Assembly (NCBI GenBank): GCA_024235135.1
Contig: JACKMZ010000001.1
Location: 124,001-188,000 of the forward strand
Reading direction: 5' to 3'
DNA from: Gammaproteobacteria bacterium
GTDB taxonomy: Bacteria > Pseudomonadota > Gammaproteobacteria > Competibacterales > Competibacteraceae
Length of the DNA: 64,000 nt
Below, piece by piece: positions 1 through 8,760 of this stretch (positions are counted from its first letter, which is position 1; the number at the start of each line of letters is the position of its first letter). The notes beneath the pieces were generated by a model. That model was not told where the DNA came from and did not search any database. It saw nothing but the letters and a program-made list of their open reading frames with translations. The translations under genes were made by a program, and so were the position numbers.

Positions 1-263
1 CCCTGTTCGAGACGGACGCTCAGCAGCTTGATGACCTGCTGGGCCAGGCTCTCGCTCACGATCTCGTCCTTCTGAGCGGCTTCCTGCAGACCTTCCACTT
101 CCATCCACAGCAGCGCGTTTTCCCGACGTTCCGGTCGGTCGGCCAGGAATCGCTCCAAATCGAGCATGAAGGTCTGTTCGTCAGCCGGTTCGAAATCGCT
201 GACGGAATCATCCTCAATGCGCCTTCCCGCATTCGCGCGCCGGGGTACTGATGCCGATATCAC
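1..263 (-). CDS. N-terminal part of an unidentified protein, cut by the window edge
   Basis: An open frame runs from a GTG at 263 (AGGTG lies about 7 nt upstream on the minus strand) off the left edge, giving 87 residues. The first 30 residues are basic then acidic and look unstructured. The later part reads like a strand-helix unit (ENALLWMEVEGLQEA, then a helix with QQVIKLLSV) and loosely resembles the opening of a degenerate GGDEF-like domain, where the same pattern is normally LLxIDLDxFKxIND. That resemblance is weak and no catalytic motif is visible in the part seen. Function is left open. Confidence 0.5.
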   Translation of the reverse strand, partial: MISASVPRRANAGRRIEDDSVSDFEPADEQTFMLDLERFLADRPERRENALLWMEVEGLQEAAQKDEIVSESLAQQVIKLLSVRLEQ

Positions 264-482
264 TTGCCGTTCACCTGGAAAAAGGTATAGCAATCATTGT
301 AAGTGTTTATTCTGTAGGCAAAATAGGGGCTAATGCGTAGGTAGGAATACGGACTTGTTCCGATCGACCGGTCCGCGTACCGTCACTGGGGTAAACGACG
401 GAAATCATGCCCCAGGCGGGCTGCGCAAAGTGTGGGCGCACGCTATGCTATCTTGCGATTGGCCTTGGAGTGACGCCGACCG

Positions 483-1091
483 ATGCCCAGCCTGTACGAT
501 CTCAAACCCCGCTTCCAGAACGCCTTGCGACCGCTGGTTTGCGCCCTGGCCGATGGGGGCGTCAGCGCCAATCAGGTGACGTTGGCCGCCGTGGCGTTGT
601 CCTGCGCGACCGGGTCGGTGCTCGCCTGGTTTCCCGATAACCACCGCTTGTTTCTGTTGTTGCCGCCCGTGCTGTTGTTGCGCATGGCCTTGAACGCCAT
701 CGATGGGATGCTGGCGCGTGAACACGACATGATCACGCCGCTGGGAGCGGTATTGAACGAACTGGGCGACGCCGTCTCCGATGTCGCCTTGTATTTGCCC
801 TTCGCCTGGGTTCCCGGCATTTCCCCGGTGCCGGTGGTCCTGCTGGTGATATTCGCGCTGCTGACCGAACTGAGCGGCGTGGTCGCCGTGCAGATCGGCG
901 CGCGACGCCGTTACGATGGACCGTTCGGCAAGAGCGATCGGGCCTTGCTGCTGGGCGCCCTGGCTTTGCTGTTGGGCTTGGGGGTCGCGCCCGGCGCCTG
1001 GTCCAACACGGTGTTGCTGGGCGCCTGCGCTCTGGCGGTGTTGACCGTGTTCAACCGCGTTCGCATGGCCTTGCGCCAGGTGGCGTCATGA
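483..1091 (+). CDS. ynbA: CDP-alcohol phosphatidyltransferase family protein, YnbA-like
   Basis: Predicted inner-membrane enzyme of 202 residues that would transfer a phosphatidyl group from CDP-diacylglycerol to an alcohol. The family signature is visible at residues 71-100: Asp74-Gly75, Ala78-Arg79, Gly88, Asp96 and Asp100. Two positions that are Asp in most relatives (PgsA, PssA) are Asn here (Asn71 and Asn92). As I recall it, E. coli YnbA has the same Asn pattern and a very similar flanking sequence, so this is probably a subfamily feature rather than damage. Several hydrophobic segments follow. The gene overlaps the next by 4 bases (ATGA), and the order CDP-alcohol transferase, CdsA-like, acyltransferase parallels the ynb operon. 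The alcohol substrate is unknown. Confidence 0.85.
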   Translation: MPSLYDLKPRFQNALRPLVCALADGGVSANQVTLAAVALSCATGSVLAWFPDNHRLFLLLPPVLLLRMALNAIDGMLAREHDMITPLGAVLNELGDAVSDVALYLPFAWVPGISPVPVVLLVIFALLTELSGVVAVQIGARRRYDGPFGKSDRALLLGALALLLGLGVAPGAWSNTVLLGACALAVLTVFNRVRMALRQVAS

Positions 1092-2035
1092 ACCTGGCGC
1101 TAGGTAGCGGTGTGTACATGGTGTTGGCCGGCGTCTGGCTATTTTTGATCCTGGCCACTATCGGCGTGGAGCGGCTCGCCGCCAGGGGGCGGTCGGTCGA
1201 GGAACTACAGCAGCGCATCAGTTCCTGGTGGACCATCGTCGTCGTCTGTTCCATCGCCTTGCTGCTCAGTCGGACCGTGGCGCTGGTGTTTTTCGCTCTG
1301 GTGAGTTTCCTCGCCCTCAAGGAATATCTGTCGCTGATTCCGACGCGGCGCGCCGACCGGCGTGTGTTGTTCTGGGCTTATCTGAGCATACCGATTCAGT
1401 ATTATTGGATCGGCATCGAGTGGTACGGCATGTTCATCATCTTCGTGCCGGTCTACATGTTCCTGCTGTTGCCGGTGGCGATGATCCTGGTCGGTGAGAC
1501 GCAAGGCTATCTGCGCGCCGCCGGCACCTTGCACTGGGGCTTGATGAGCATGGTGTTCAGCCTCAGTCATCTGGCTTTTTTACTGGTCTTGCCCCATGTC
1601 GGCGGGCAGGCCATCGGCGAGCGGGCGGTCAGCGGCCAGGGTTTGGTGCTGTTTCTGATCGTGCTCACGCAGCTCAACGACGTGGCGCAATACTGTTGGG
1701 GCAAACTGCTGGGGCGGCGCCGCATCGCTCCGAAGGTCAGCCCCAACAAAACCGTCGAGGGCTTTGTCGGCGGGGTGCTGAGCACGGTGCTCATCGCTTA
1801 CGGACTCGGCCCTTGGCTGACTCCGTTCACGCCGCTCGATACCTTGTTGGCGGGACTGCTGATCGGTATCGCGGGATTTTTCGGCGATCTGGGCATATCG
1901 GCCCTGAAACGCGATCTCGGCATCAAGGACAGCGGCACGCTGCTGCCCGGTCACGGCGGGATTCTGGACCGGGTGGACAGCTTGACCTACACGGCTCCGC
2001 TGTTCTTTCATTTCACCCGTTATTACTATTTCTGA
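1088..2035 (+). CDS. ynbB: Phosphatidate cytidylyltransferase-like protein (CdsA/YnbB family)
   Basis: Polytopic membrane protein of 315 residues that should make CDP-diacylglycerol from phosphatidate and CTP. The CdsA signature is complete near the C-terminus (residues 271-298): SALKRDLGIKD, then PGHGGILDRVDS, which holds the metal-binding Asp and His-Gly-Gly residues. The start overlaps the stop of the upstream CDP-alcohol transferase, so translation is probably coupled. This second, operon-encoded copy is more likely the YnbB-type paralogue than the housekeeping CdsA, because it lies with an alcohol transferase and an acyltransferase rather than with ispU/dxr. Inference: the three genes form a dedicated pathway for one phospholipid. 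Confidence 0.88.
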   Translation: MNLALGSGVYMVLAGVWLFLILATIGVERLAARGRSVEELQQRISSWWTIVVVCSIALLLSRTVALVFFALVSFLALKEYLSLIPTRRADRRVLFWAYLSIPIQYYWIGIEWYGMFIIFVPVYMFLLLPVAMILVGETQGYLRAAGTLHWGLMSMVFSLSHLAFLLVLPHVGGQAIGERAVSGQGLVLFLIVLTQLNDVAQYCWGKLLGRRRIAPKVSPNKTVEGFVGGVLSTVLIAYGLGPWLTPFTPLDTLLAGLLIGIAGFFGDLGISALKRDLGIKDSGTLLPGHGGILDRVDSLTYTAPLFFHFTRYYYF

Positions 2036-2689
2036 GTGCGTGACTTGCGGCAACTTCCGCGTCTGCTGTTCTTCACCCTGCTGGTCAGACCCGTGTTGTT
2101 TCTGATTCTGGGGTTCAACGTCCGCCACCGGGAGCGGTTGCCGGTCCGTGGACCGGCCATCATCGTGGCCAATCACAACAGCCATCTGGACGCGCCGGTA
2201 CTGATGTCCCTGCTACCCTTGCGTCTGTTGCCACGCATCCGGCCGGTGGCCGCCGCGGATTATTTCCTGAGCAATCGCTGGCTGGCCTGGTTCGCCTTGC
2301 ACATCATCGGCATCATTCCGCTGCGCATGGGCGGTCGGCAGCCCAAGGAAACCCTGCTGGCCGAGATCGCCGCGGCCTTGCAAAACGATTCCATCATTAT
2401 CCTGTTTCCGGAAGGCACGCGCGGCGAGCCGGAAAAATTCGGCAAATTCCGGGCGGGCATCGGGGTATTGGCCGAATGGTTCCCGCAGGTTCCCATTCAT
2501 CCGATTTATCTCTACGGTCTGGGCAAAGCGTTACCCCGAGGGGAAATACTGCTGGTGCCGTTTTTCTGCGATGTGTTCGTGGGCACGGCCTTGCGGGGCG
2601 AGGGCGGCGATCGCCGAAGCTTCATGGCTCGGCTGGACGGGACCATGCGCCGGCTGGCCGAGGAAAACAAGACGGCGACCTGGGAGTAG
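2036..2689 (+). CDS. 1-acyl-glycerol-3-phosphate acyltransferase (PlsC family)
   Basis: Protein of 217 residues starting at a GTG that immediately follows the stop of the preceding gene. The acyltransferase motifs are visible: NHNSHLDAP near residue 46 (the HX4D catalytic pair) and LFPEGTRGE in the middle (acyl-acceptor phosphate binding). One N-terminal hydrophobic segment (FFTLLVRPVLFLILGF) suggests a membrane anchor. It should add the second acyl chain to lysophosphatidate, supplying phosphatidate to the CdsA-like enzyme encoded just upstream. Specificity cannot be read from sequence. Confidence 0.88.
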   Translation: MRDLRQLPRLLFFTLLVRPVLFLILGFNVRHRERLPVRGPAIIVANHNSHLDAPVLMSLLPLRLLPRIRPVAAADYFLSNRWLAWFALHIIGIIPLRMGGRQPKETLLAEIAAALQNDSIIILFPEGTRGEPEKFGKFRAGIGVLAEWFPQVPIHPIYLYGLGKALPRGEILLVPFFCDVFVGTALRGEGGDRRSFMARLDGTMRRLAEENKTATWE

Positions 2690-2772
2690 ATTCGCCCGAA
2701 CCGCGCCGTGGCGTTGGATTCCAGGTCCGAAAATGGCGAGCATCGCGTCGGACGCCGGACCACAATGATGGC

Positions 2773-4215
2773 ATGAAGCTCGACCACGACAGTTGTTATC
2801 ACGCGCTAAAGACCCACGATGTCCGTTTCGACGGACGATTCTTCGTGGGCGTGTCCTCGACCGGAATCTATTGTCGGCCGGTTTGCACGGCCAAGTTGCC
2901 CCGTCGCGAGAACTGCGCCTTTTTCCCCAGCGCGGCGGCGGCCGAACAGGCGGGTTACCGGCCCTGTCTGCGTTGCCGTCCCGAACTGGCGCCGGGCCAT
3001 GCCTCGGTCGACGCGATGAGTCGTTTGGCGCGCGCCGCGGCCGGTCATTGGGAGGACGGTCTGCTCGGCGAAGTCGGTGTCGGCGAGGCGGCGGCGCGTC
3101 TGGGCGTCAGCGATCGCCATCTGCGGCGGGTGTTTCACGGCGAATATGGGGTGACGCCCATCGCTTTCGTGCAAACGCAGCGTCTGCTGCTGGCCAAACG
3201 ATTGTTGACGGATACCCGTCTGACCATCACCGAAGTGGCTTTCGCCAGCGGCTTTACCAGCCTGCGCCGCTTCAATGCCTTGTTCAAGGCGCGCTATCGC
3301 ATGAATCCCAGCGATCTGCGCCAATCCCGCGCCAGTTTGCCTGGCGATCCGGTGCTTTATTTCGAATTGGCTTACCGGCCCCCGTTGGCCTGGCGGGCGT
3401 TGCTGGACTTTCTCGGTCGGCGCGCGGTGGCCGGTGTGGAAGCAGTGAGCGACGGCGTTTACCGGCGGGTGGTGAACGTATCCGGCACACCCGCCGAACA
3501 AGGAGGTTGGATCGCTGTCAGCCATCGACCGGAGCGGGCCACGCTGCGGGTCGGTCTGTCCGCCGGTCTGGCCCAGGCCGTGCCGTGGGTGCTGGCCCGC
3601 GTCAAGCGATTGTTCGATCTCTCTTGCGATCCCACCGACATCGCCGCGCGCCTGGGACCGTTGGCCGCCGCCGATCCGGGCCTGCGCGTGCCGGGCGCGT
3701 TCGACGGTTTCGAGGTGGCCGTGCGCGCCATCCTGGGTCAACAGATTACGGTCGCGGCGGCCATCACCCTAGCCGGACGTTTCGCGGCGCGCTTCGGCGA
3801 TCCGCGGCTGACGCCATATCCGGCGCTGACGCACGCGTTTCCTCAAGCCGGCCGAATCGTTGCGGCGGGGGAAGACGAAATCGCCGGGCTCGGCATCGTT
3901 CGAACCCGCGCCCGCGCCATCCGGGCCGTCGCTCAAGCCTTGGTCGACGACGCCGTGACATTGGAACCCGGCGTCGATGTGACGGCCACGCTGGAACGCC
4001 TGCGGGCGTTGCCCGGCATCGGTGACTGGACGGCGCAATACATCGCGATGCGGGCGCTGGCCTGGCCGGATGCGTTTCCGGCCAGCGACGTCGGCGTGCG
4101 CAAAGCCTTGGGCGGGATCTCCGCGCGGGCGGCGGAACGAGCCGCTGCCCCCTGGCAGCCGTGGCGGTCCTACGCCGTCATGCATTTATGGCGATCACTG
4201 GAGCAACAACCATGA
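2773..4215 (+). CDS. alkA: Ada-AlkA fusion: methylphosphotriester-sensing activator joined to 3-methyladenine DNA glycosylase
   Basis: The ATG at 2773 is chosen because it gives a normal Ada N-terminus; the frame stays open upstream into plsC but that part is not protein-like. The product is 480 residues. Residues 1-75 are an Ada metal-binding domain with the four zinc Cys (GIYCRPVC at 31-38, CLRC near 65); the first Cys would accept the methyl group from phosphotriesters. An AraC-type helix-turn-helix pair follows (about 85-180). The C-terminal half is AlkA: an N-terminal fold, then a helix-hairpin-helix LPGIGDWTAQYIA and the catalytic Asp in FPASDVGV. It should excise alkylated bases and activate the adaptive response. 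Its stop overlaps the ogt start by ATGA. Confidence 0.93.
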   Translation: MKLDHDSCYHALKTHDVRFDGRFFVGVSSTGIYCRPVCTAKLPRRENCAFFPSAAAAEQAGYRPCLRCRPELAPGHASVDAMSRLARAAAGHWEDGLLGEVGVGEAAARLGVSDRHLRRVFHGEYGVTPIAFVQTQRLLLAKRLLTDTRLTITEVAFASGFTSLRRFNALFKARYRMNPSDLRQSRASLPGDPVLYFELAYRPPLAWRALLDFLGRRAVAGVEAVSDGVYRRVVNVSGTPAEQGGWIAVSHRPERATLRVGLSAGLAQAVPWVLARVKRLFDLSCDPTDIAARLGPLAAADPGLRVPGAFDGFEVAVRAILGQQITVAAAITLAGRFAARFGDPRLTPYPALTHAFPQAGRIVAAGEDEIAGLGIVRTRARAIRAVAQALVDDAVTLEPGVDVTATLERLRALPGIGDWTAQYIAMRALAWPDAFPASDVGVRKALGGISARAAERAAAPWQPWRSYAVMHLWRSLEQQP

Positions 4216-4751
4216 AGTACTTCACATTCACTGACAGCCCGCTGGGCCCAATGCTGCTGACCTCGAACGGCGCGGCCTTGACCGGTGCGTATTTCGTCGG
4301 CCAGCGTCATTACCCACCAGTCGCCGACGACTGGCGGCAGGCCCCGGAGGCCGCGCCATTCGCCGCGGCGCGCGAGGCGTTGCGCGCGTATTTCACGGAA
4401 GGACGCGCGGCGATGGCGGTGCCGCTGAAGCCCGAGGGCACGGATTATCAACGGCGGATCTGGCGGGCCATCGCCACGGCGCCGTTCGCGACGACGATAT
4501 CCTATGGCGAATTGAGCGCCCGCCTGGGTAATCCCCAAGGCGCGCGGGCCGCCGGCGCGGCGACCGGCCGCAATCCGCTGTCCCTGTTCATTCCTTGCCA
4601 TCGCATCGTCGGCGGGGATGGGGCGCTGACCGGCTATGCCGGCGGCCTGGAACGCAAACGGGCGCTGTTGGCGTTCGAGGCCAGGGTCGCCGCCGGGTTG
4701 GACCCGGCGTTTCCCGCGTTGCAGGTTCGGGCGGAACCGGAAACCGTTTGA
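4212..4751 (+). CDS. ogt: Methylated-DNA-protein-cysteine S-methyltransferase
   Basis: Suicide DNA repair protein of 179 residues that takes the methyl group from O6-methylguanine onto its own Cys. The active site FIPCHRIVG is present with the helix that precedes it (ISYGELSARLG, the DNA-recognition part). The ATG at 4212 overlaps the alkA stop, so the two are co-translated; together they carry the activities that E. coli Ada and AlkA hold. The DNA-binding domain is standard and the N-terminal domain is short. An ATG 51 bp upstream is in frame but lies within alkA and adds unconserved sequence. Confidence 0.93.
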   Translation: MKYFTFTDSPLGPMLLTSNGAALTGAYFVGQRHYPPVADDWRQAPEAAPFAAAREALRAYFTEGRAAMAVPLKPEGTDYQRRIWRAIATAPFATTISYGELSARLGNPQGARAAGAATGRNPLSLFIPCHRIVGGDGALTGYAGGLERKRALLAFEARVAAGLDPAFPALQVRAEPETV

Positions 4752-4767
4752 GACGGGCGTTCCGGGA

Positions 4768-7700
4768 TCATTCCGCTCCGTTCAGCGGTAGCGTGAAATG
4801 AAAGGTCGCACCTTGGCCGGGGCTGGGAGGCTCTACCCACAGCCGCCCGCCATGGGCTTCGATGATGGAATGGCTGATGGACAAGCCCAGCCCGATGCCG
4901 CTGATTTTGGTCGTCTGAAAACGCTGGAACAGGCGTTCGGCGATTTCCGGGGCGAGTCCGGGGCCGGTGTCCTGGACGGTGACTTGGATACGCTGTTCGG
5001 TCGCCCAGGCGGTGTCGATCGTCAAGCGCCGCACGGGGCTGGCCGCCTGCCCCATGGCTTCGATCGCGTTGTGCATGAGATTGACCAACACCTGCTGCAA
5101 TTGAATGCGGTCGGCGACGACCTGGGGCAGGGATTCGGCCAGAGTCGACCGGATCGTCACCCCCTGGAAACGGGCTTCCAGGGCGATGAACTCCAGGGTC
5201 TCCAGCACCAGGGCATTCAAGTCCAGCCGTATCCGTCCGGAGGTGTCCTTGCGCACGAAATCACGCAGATGGCGAACGATTTCACCCGCCCGCAATGCCT
5301 GGCCATGAGCGCGTTCCAGAGCATATATCAGTTTTTCGTTGGGCAACGTCGCGACGGAATGCAGCATGGAAAGGGCCGCGTCGCAATAATTGGTGATGGC
5401 GGTCAGCGGCTGATTGAGTTCGTGCGCCATGCTGGACGCCATCTCGCCCAGCGTGCTGACGCGGTTCATATGCGTCAGTTCCGCTTGCCGTTGTTTGATC
5501 TGTTCCTCGGTCTGTCGGCGTTCGGTCACGTCCATGGCCAGGCCACCGATCAGACGTTGTCCCGCCGGTCCGGGCAGTGGGAACTTGATGACCGTCCACC
5601 AGCGCAGTTGACCATCGGGCAGGTGTCCCGATTCCAGTCGTTCGACGATTTCCCCCCGCGTGCGGACCACGCGGTCGCTTTCCTGGAATTCCGCGGCGGT
5701 CGTCGCGGGATACAAGTCGTGGTCGGTCTTGCCGAACAACTGTCCCGGTAGTCGGCCGAATTGCCGGGTCCAGGCCCGGTTGCCGTACAAATATTGCCCC
5801 TGCGAGTCCTTGATGAAGGCAAAAGCCGGATTGTTGTCCATGAAGGTGCGAAAGCGCAGCTCGCTCTCCCGTAGCGATTGTTCGGCCAGCACCCGTTCGG
5901 TGATATCCCTGGCGGTGGTGACCACGGCGTAGAGATCGCTGGCTTCGCCGGGAACCGGGCTGCAGGTGTATTCGATATGCCGGGGACCCTTGTCGTCGGT
6001 TACCGTGATTTCATGGGTGGAACGGCGGCCCGTGGCGAACACTTGCTGCAATTGGGCCATGAAGGATTCCATTTGGGCCGCCGGAAAGCCCAGTTCGGTC
6101 CAGGTTTTGCCTAAAATACTGTCTCCTTGCGGCAGCTTGGTGGCGCGCAATGCCGCCGCATTGCCGTAGAGGTAGCGACCCGTGCGGTCCTGCATCCAAA
6201 CTGGGTCGGGCGTCGCCGACAGGATGGCATCCAGGGTGCGCGCCTGCTGTTCGGTATGCCTGACCAGTTGTTTGCGCTCGCTGATGTCGCGAATGATCAA
6301 CTGAAAGAAGCGTTGTCCCTCGATGCGCATCGCCCGGGCGCTGACCTCGGCCGAAAAGGGACTGCCGTCCCGGTGCAGATGCTCGGTTTCGTACACCAGT
6401 CCGCCGCTGCTCTCGATCAGGGCCAGTTGGGCGTCGATCAAGTCGAGATGGCTGGGCTCGTGCAGGCCGCGAATATTGCGTTGCTGCATTTCCTCGTGGC
6501 TGAAGCCGTAAGCAGCCAACGCCCTGTCGTTGGCTTCGATGATCTGACCCTGTTCGTCCGTCAGCAGGACGATGTCGTTAGCGTAGCGGGCCAGATAATC
6601 GAAATGCCGCACGAGCGCCTTGCGTTCCGTCACGTTGCGGTAATGTTCGGCCAGAAACAGGACATATTGCTGGCGCCACCAGAGAAAAACGCCGGCGCCC
6701 GCCGACACCATGAAGAGGCCCACCAGCACCGCCGACAATAACGCGATCTTCTGAATCGGCGCGTAGATTTCCGCGATATCGACCTTGGCCACCAGAAACC
6801 ACGAAGTGCCCGGAACAATCCGGGTGGCCGCCAGTACCGGCACCCCTCGATAATCCACGCCTTCCACGATCTTTTCCTGACCCCGCGCGGCGATAGCCGC
6901 TGGTGACTTAGGGGCATTCAAGGGTTGGCGCAGGTTCAGGGCGGTGCCCTGGCCGTGGCGCACTTCGTTCAGGTACACCACCTCTTGGCCTTCCACGCGG
7001 ACCAGCACTGTTTCGGCGCTGCGGCTGGGCAGCGGCCAGCTTTGCAATAAGGGAAACAAATAGAGTTGTGGGTCGATTCCCAGATAGATGATGCCGATGG
7101 TCCGCGTATCCCGTGGTGTTCCCGACCGGAGCGGAGCCAGCAAGGTCATCTCGATGGGCTGGCCGGGCGCGTCGCGATGCAGGTCGAAAACCGTGATCTC
7201 GTCGTGTTGCGACATCCCCTGGACCAGTTCGGTCAGGTAGGGGTCCGCGGGAAACTCGCTGGCGCATAACGGGGCTTGGCCGGTGGTGTTCAACAACGCC
7301 ACCGTGTGATAGTCATGAGCCACCTTCAAATTTTTCAATCGCTCCAAAAGAAGCTGATTGCCGGGGGACGCGGTCGGCCCGCCCGCGCTGTCCCGCTGGC
7401 ATCGGAGAATCGCCTGGGCGAGAAACGGATCGTTGCCCAACGCCTTGGCGTCACTGCGTTGTTCGTCTATCCAGGCGGCGATTTGCCGCACCTTGGTATC
7501 GGCGATAGCGATCAGTTCGGCCTGTTTGTCCGTCTGCAGGGCTTTTTTCTGGTAGGCGTAGATGAAATAACCCATGGCGCCAATCGCGGCGGCCAGGGAT
7601 AGGAAAATCACCACCGGCGTCCGTATCCCGCGCCACAAGGAGGCCATGTTGGTGGAAACGCCGACTTCCGGATCGGGTATGGCGGGAGTTATGTCTCCCG

Positions 7701-7941
7701 ATTTTTGCACCGGACGCGCTTTCATCACGCTGCTGAGCAATCCATACAGCAGCGGCGCGGTGATTCCGACGAACAGCAAGCCTTTGTAGGTATGCAGACC
7801 GGCGTAGGAATAGGCTTGAATATGCAGCAGACCGAGCAACTGGTCGGAAACGTAAACCCAGAGACCGGCCAGCACGGCGTACAGAACACTAATGCGTGCC
7901 GCTGTCCAGCGTCCGTTAGTCGGTAAATTCCGCCAGGTCAT
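4768..7941 (-). CDS. Membrane sensor histidine kinase with extracytoplasmic sensor and three PAS domains
   Basis: Kinase of 1057 residues. Order: two N-terminal membrane segments (about 16-73) of the LWVYVSDQLLGLL type, a third segment near 107-127, a large periplasmic Cache-like region to about 390, a fourth segment (about 400-425), then three PAS domains each followed by an ITER/ISERK-type linker, then a HisKA helix with AHELNQPLTAITNY holding the phosphorylated His, and a C-terminal ATPase domain with NLMHNAIEAM (N box), DTGPGLAPEIAERLFQRF (G1/F boxes) and GIGLGLSISHSI (G2). The HELNQPL form belongs to the FixL/DctB/TtrS kinases. It lies 92 bp downstream of a FixJ-type regulator and is surely its partner. 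The ligand is unknown; no haem or flavin site was assigned to any PAS. Confidence 0.92.
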   Translation of the reverse strand: MTWRNLPTNGRWTAARISVLYAVLAGLWVYVSDQLLGLLHIQAYSYAGLHTYKGLLFVGITAPLLYGLLSSVMKARPVQKSGDITPAIPDPEVGVSTNMASLWRGIRTPVVIFLSLAAAIGAMGYFIYAYQKKALQTDKQAELIAIADTKVRQIAAWIDEQRSDAKALGNDPFLAQAILRCQRDSAGGPTASPGNQLLLERLKNLKVAHDYHTVALLNTTGQAPLCASEFPADPYLTELVQGMSQHDEITVFDLHRDAPGQPIEMTLLAPLRSGTPRDTRTIGIIYLGIDPQLYLFPLLQSWPLPSRSAETVLVRVEGQEVVYLNEVRHGQGTALNLRQPLNAPKSPAAIAARGQEKIVEGVDYRGVPVLAATRIVPGTSWFLVAKVDIAEIYAPIQKIALLSAVLVGLFMVSAGAGVFLWWRQQYVLFLAEHYRNVTERKALVRHFDYLARYANDIVLLTDEQGQIIEANDRALAAYGFSHEEMQQRNIRGLHEPSHLDLIDAQLALIESSGGLVYETEHLHRDGSPFSAEVSARAMRIEGQRFFQLIIRDISERKQLVRHTEQQARTLDAILSATPDPVWMQDRTGRYLYGNAAALRATKLPQGDSILGKTWTELGFPAAQMESFMAQLQQVFATGRRSTHEITVTDDKGPRHIEYTCSPVPGEASDLYAVVTTARDITERVLAEQSLRESELRFRTFMDNNPAFAFIKDSQGQYLYGNRAWTRQFGRLPGQLFGKTDHDLYPATTAAEFQESDRVVRTRGEIVERLESGHLPDGQLRWWTVIKFPLPGPAGQRLIGGLAMDVTERRQTEEQIKQRQAELTHMNRVSTLGEMASSMAHELNQPLTAITNYCDAALSMLHSVATLPNEKLIYALERAHGQALRAGEIVRHLRDFVRKDTSGRIRLDLNALVLETLEFIALEARFQGVTIRSTLAESLPQVVADRIQLQQVLVNLMHNAIEAMGQAASPVRRLTIDTAWATEQRIQVTVQDTGPGLAPEIAERLFQRFQTTKISGIGLGLSISHSIIEAHGGRLWVEPPSPGQGATFHFTLPLNGAE

Positions 7942-7981
7942 GGCCGTCGGTAACCGGTGGGATTTCGACCCCCGGTGCGAT

Positions 7982-8017
7982 TGCCCGCAGCGGGTTGGCC
8001 AACCACCGCAGCGGGCA
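7982..8017. repeat. Nested palindromes between regulator and kinase genes
   Basis: In the 92-bp gap, TGCCCGC (7982-7988) pairs with GCGGGCA (8011-8017), and the centre is a perfect 12-base palindrome, GGTTGGCCAACC (7993-8004). CCGCAGCGGG occurs twice as a direct repeat (7985-7994 and 8006-8015). In RNA it could form one long hairpin; there is no U-tract, so it is not a typical terminator. It may reduce kinase expression relative to the regulator or be a regulator-binding site. Confidence 0.6.
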
Positions 8018-8033
8018 GGTAGATAGGTGACGG

Positions 8034-8657
8034 TTATTCATTGGCCGTGATCATTCCGCAAGCGGCCGCCAGCGTGACCAGATCCGGTAGGGATGTCGCG
8101 CCCATTTTCTCCATGATTCGAGCTCGGTGGGTTTCCACCGTGCGTGGGCTGATGTCCAGGCGGCGGGCGATGTCCTTGTTCGAATGGCCTCCGACCACCA
8201 GGGCCATGACCTCCTGCTCACGCGGGGTCAGGTGCTCCAGACGTCGCCTGAGTTGTTGCCGTTCCGCCCACTCCTTGCGCATCTGCGCATCTTGCGCGAG
8301 AGCTTCTTGTATGCGTTCCTGCAGTACTTCCTTTTTGAACGGTTTTTCCAGGAAATCCACCGCTCCGGCCTTGACCGCCTTGACCGACATGGGCACATCG
8401 CCGTGCCCGGTAATGAAAATGATGGGAATCGTGATCCGGCGGGTGGCCAGCACTTCCTGCAATTCCAAACCACTCATATCCGGCATGCGCACGTCCAGCA
8501 CCAGACAACCGGGTCGGGACGCATCGTAGGATTCGAGAAAGTCTCGGGCCGACGCGAAACATTCCACTTTAAGGCCATCCATTTCCAGCGACAGGCTGAG
8601 AGAATCGCGAACCGCTTCATCGTCGTCCACCAAAAACACGCTGGGTTGAGGATTCAT
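8034..8657 (-). CDS. FixJ/TodT-family response regulator
   Basis: DNA-binding regulator of 207 residues. The receiver domain covers residues 1-120: acidic pocket VDDDEAVRDS, phosphoacceptor Asp in CLVLDVRMPDMSG, Thr/Ser in FITGHGDVPMS and Lys in FLEKPFKKE. The C-terminal LuxR-type helix-turn-helix is LTPREQEVMALVVGGHSNKD followed by ISPRTVETHR. The layout and sequence are FixJ-like. It is the first gene of the regulator-kinase pair and is transcribed divergently from gloB. Targets are not visible here. Confidence 0.92.
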   Translation of the reverse strand: MNPQPSVFLVDDDEAVRDSLSLSLEMDGLKVECFASARDFLESYDASRPGCLVLDVRMPDMSGLELQEVLATRRITIPIIFITGHGDVPMSVKAVKAGAVDFLEKPFKKEVLQERIQEALAQDAQMRKEWAERQQLRRRLEHLTPREQEVMALVVGGHSNKDIARRLDISPRTVETHRARIMEKMGATSLPDLVTLAAACGMITANE

Positions 8658-8700
8658 GGAAACGGCCCCCTTCGACGACCTGGGATGATGACGCCTGGGT

Positions 8701-8728
8701 TTGGCGTATACCCTTGACTTGCTATAGT
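8701..8728 (+). promoter_or_regulatory. Possible sigma-70 promoter for gloB
   Basis: TTGGCG (8701-8706) and TATAGT (8723-8728) are separated by 16 bp and lie about 30 bp upstream of the gloB ATG. This is a reasonable but unproved -35/-10 pair in the divergent regulator/gloB gap. Confidence 0.35.
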
Positions 8729-8760
8729 AGCAAAGCTATCGACCCACTGGAGAGTCGCTC

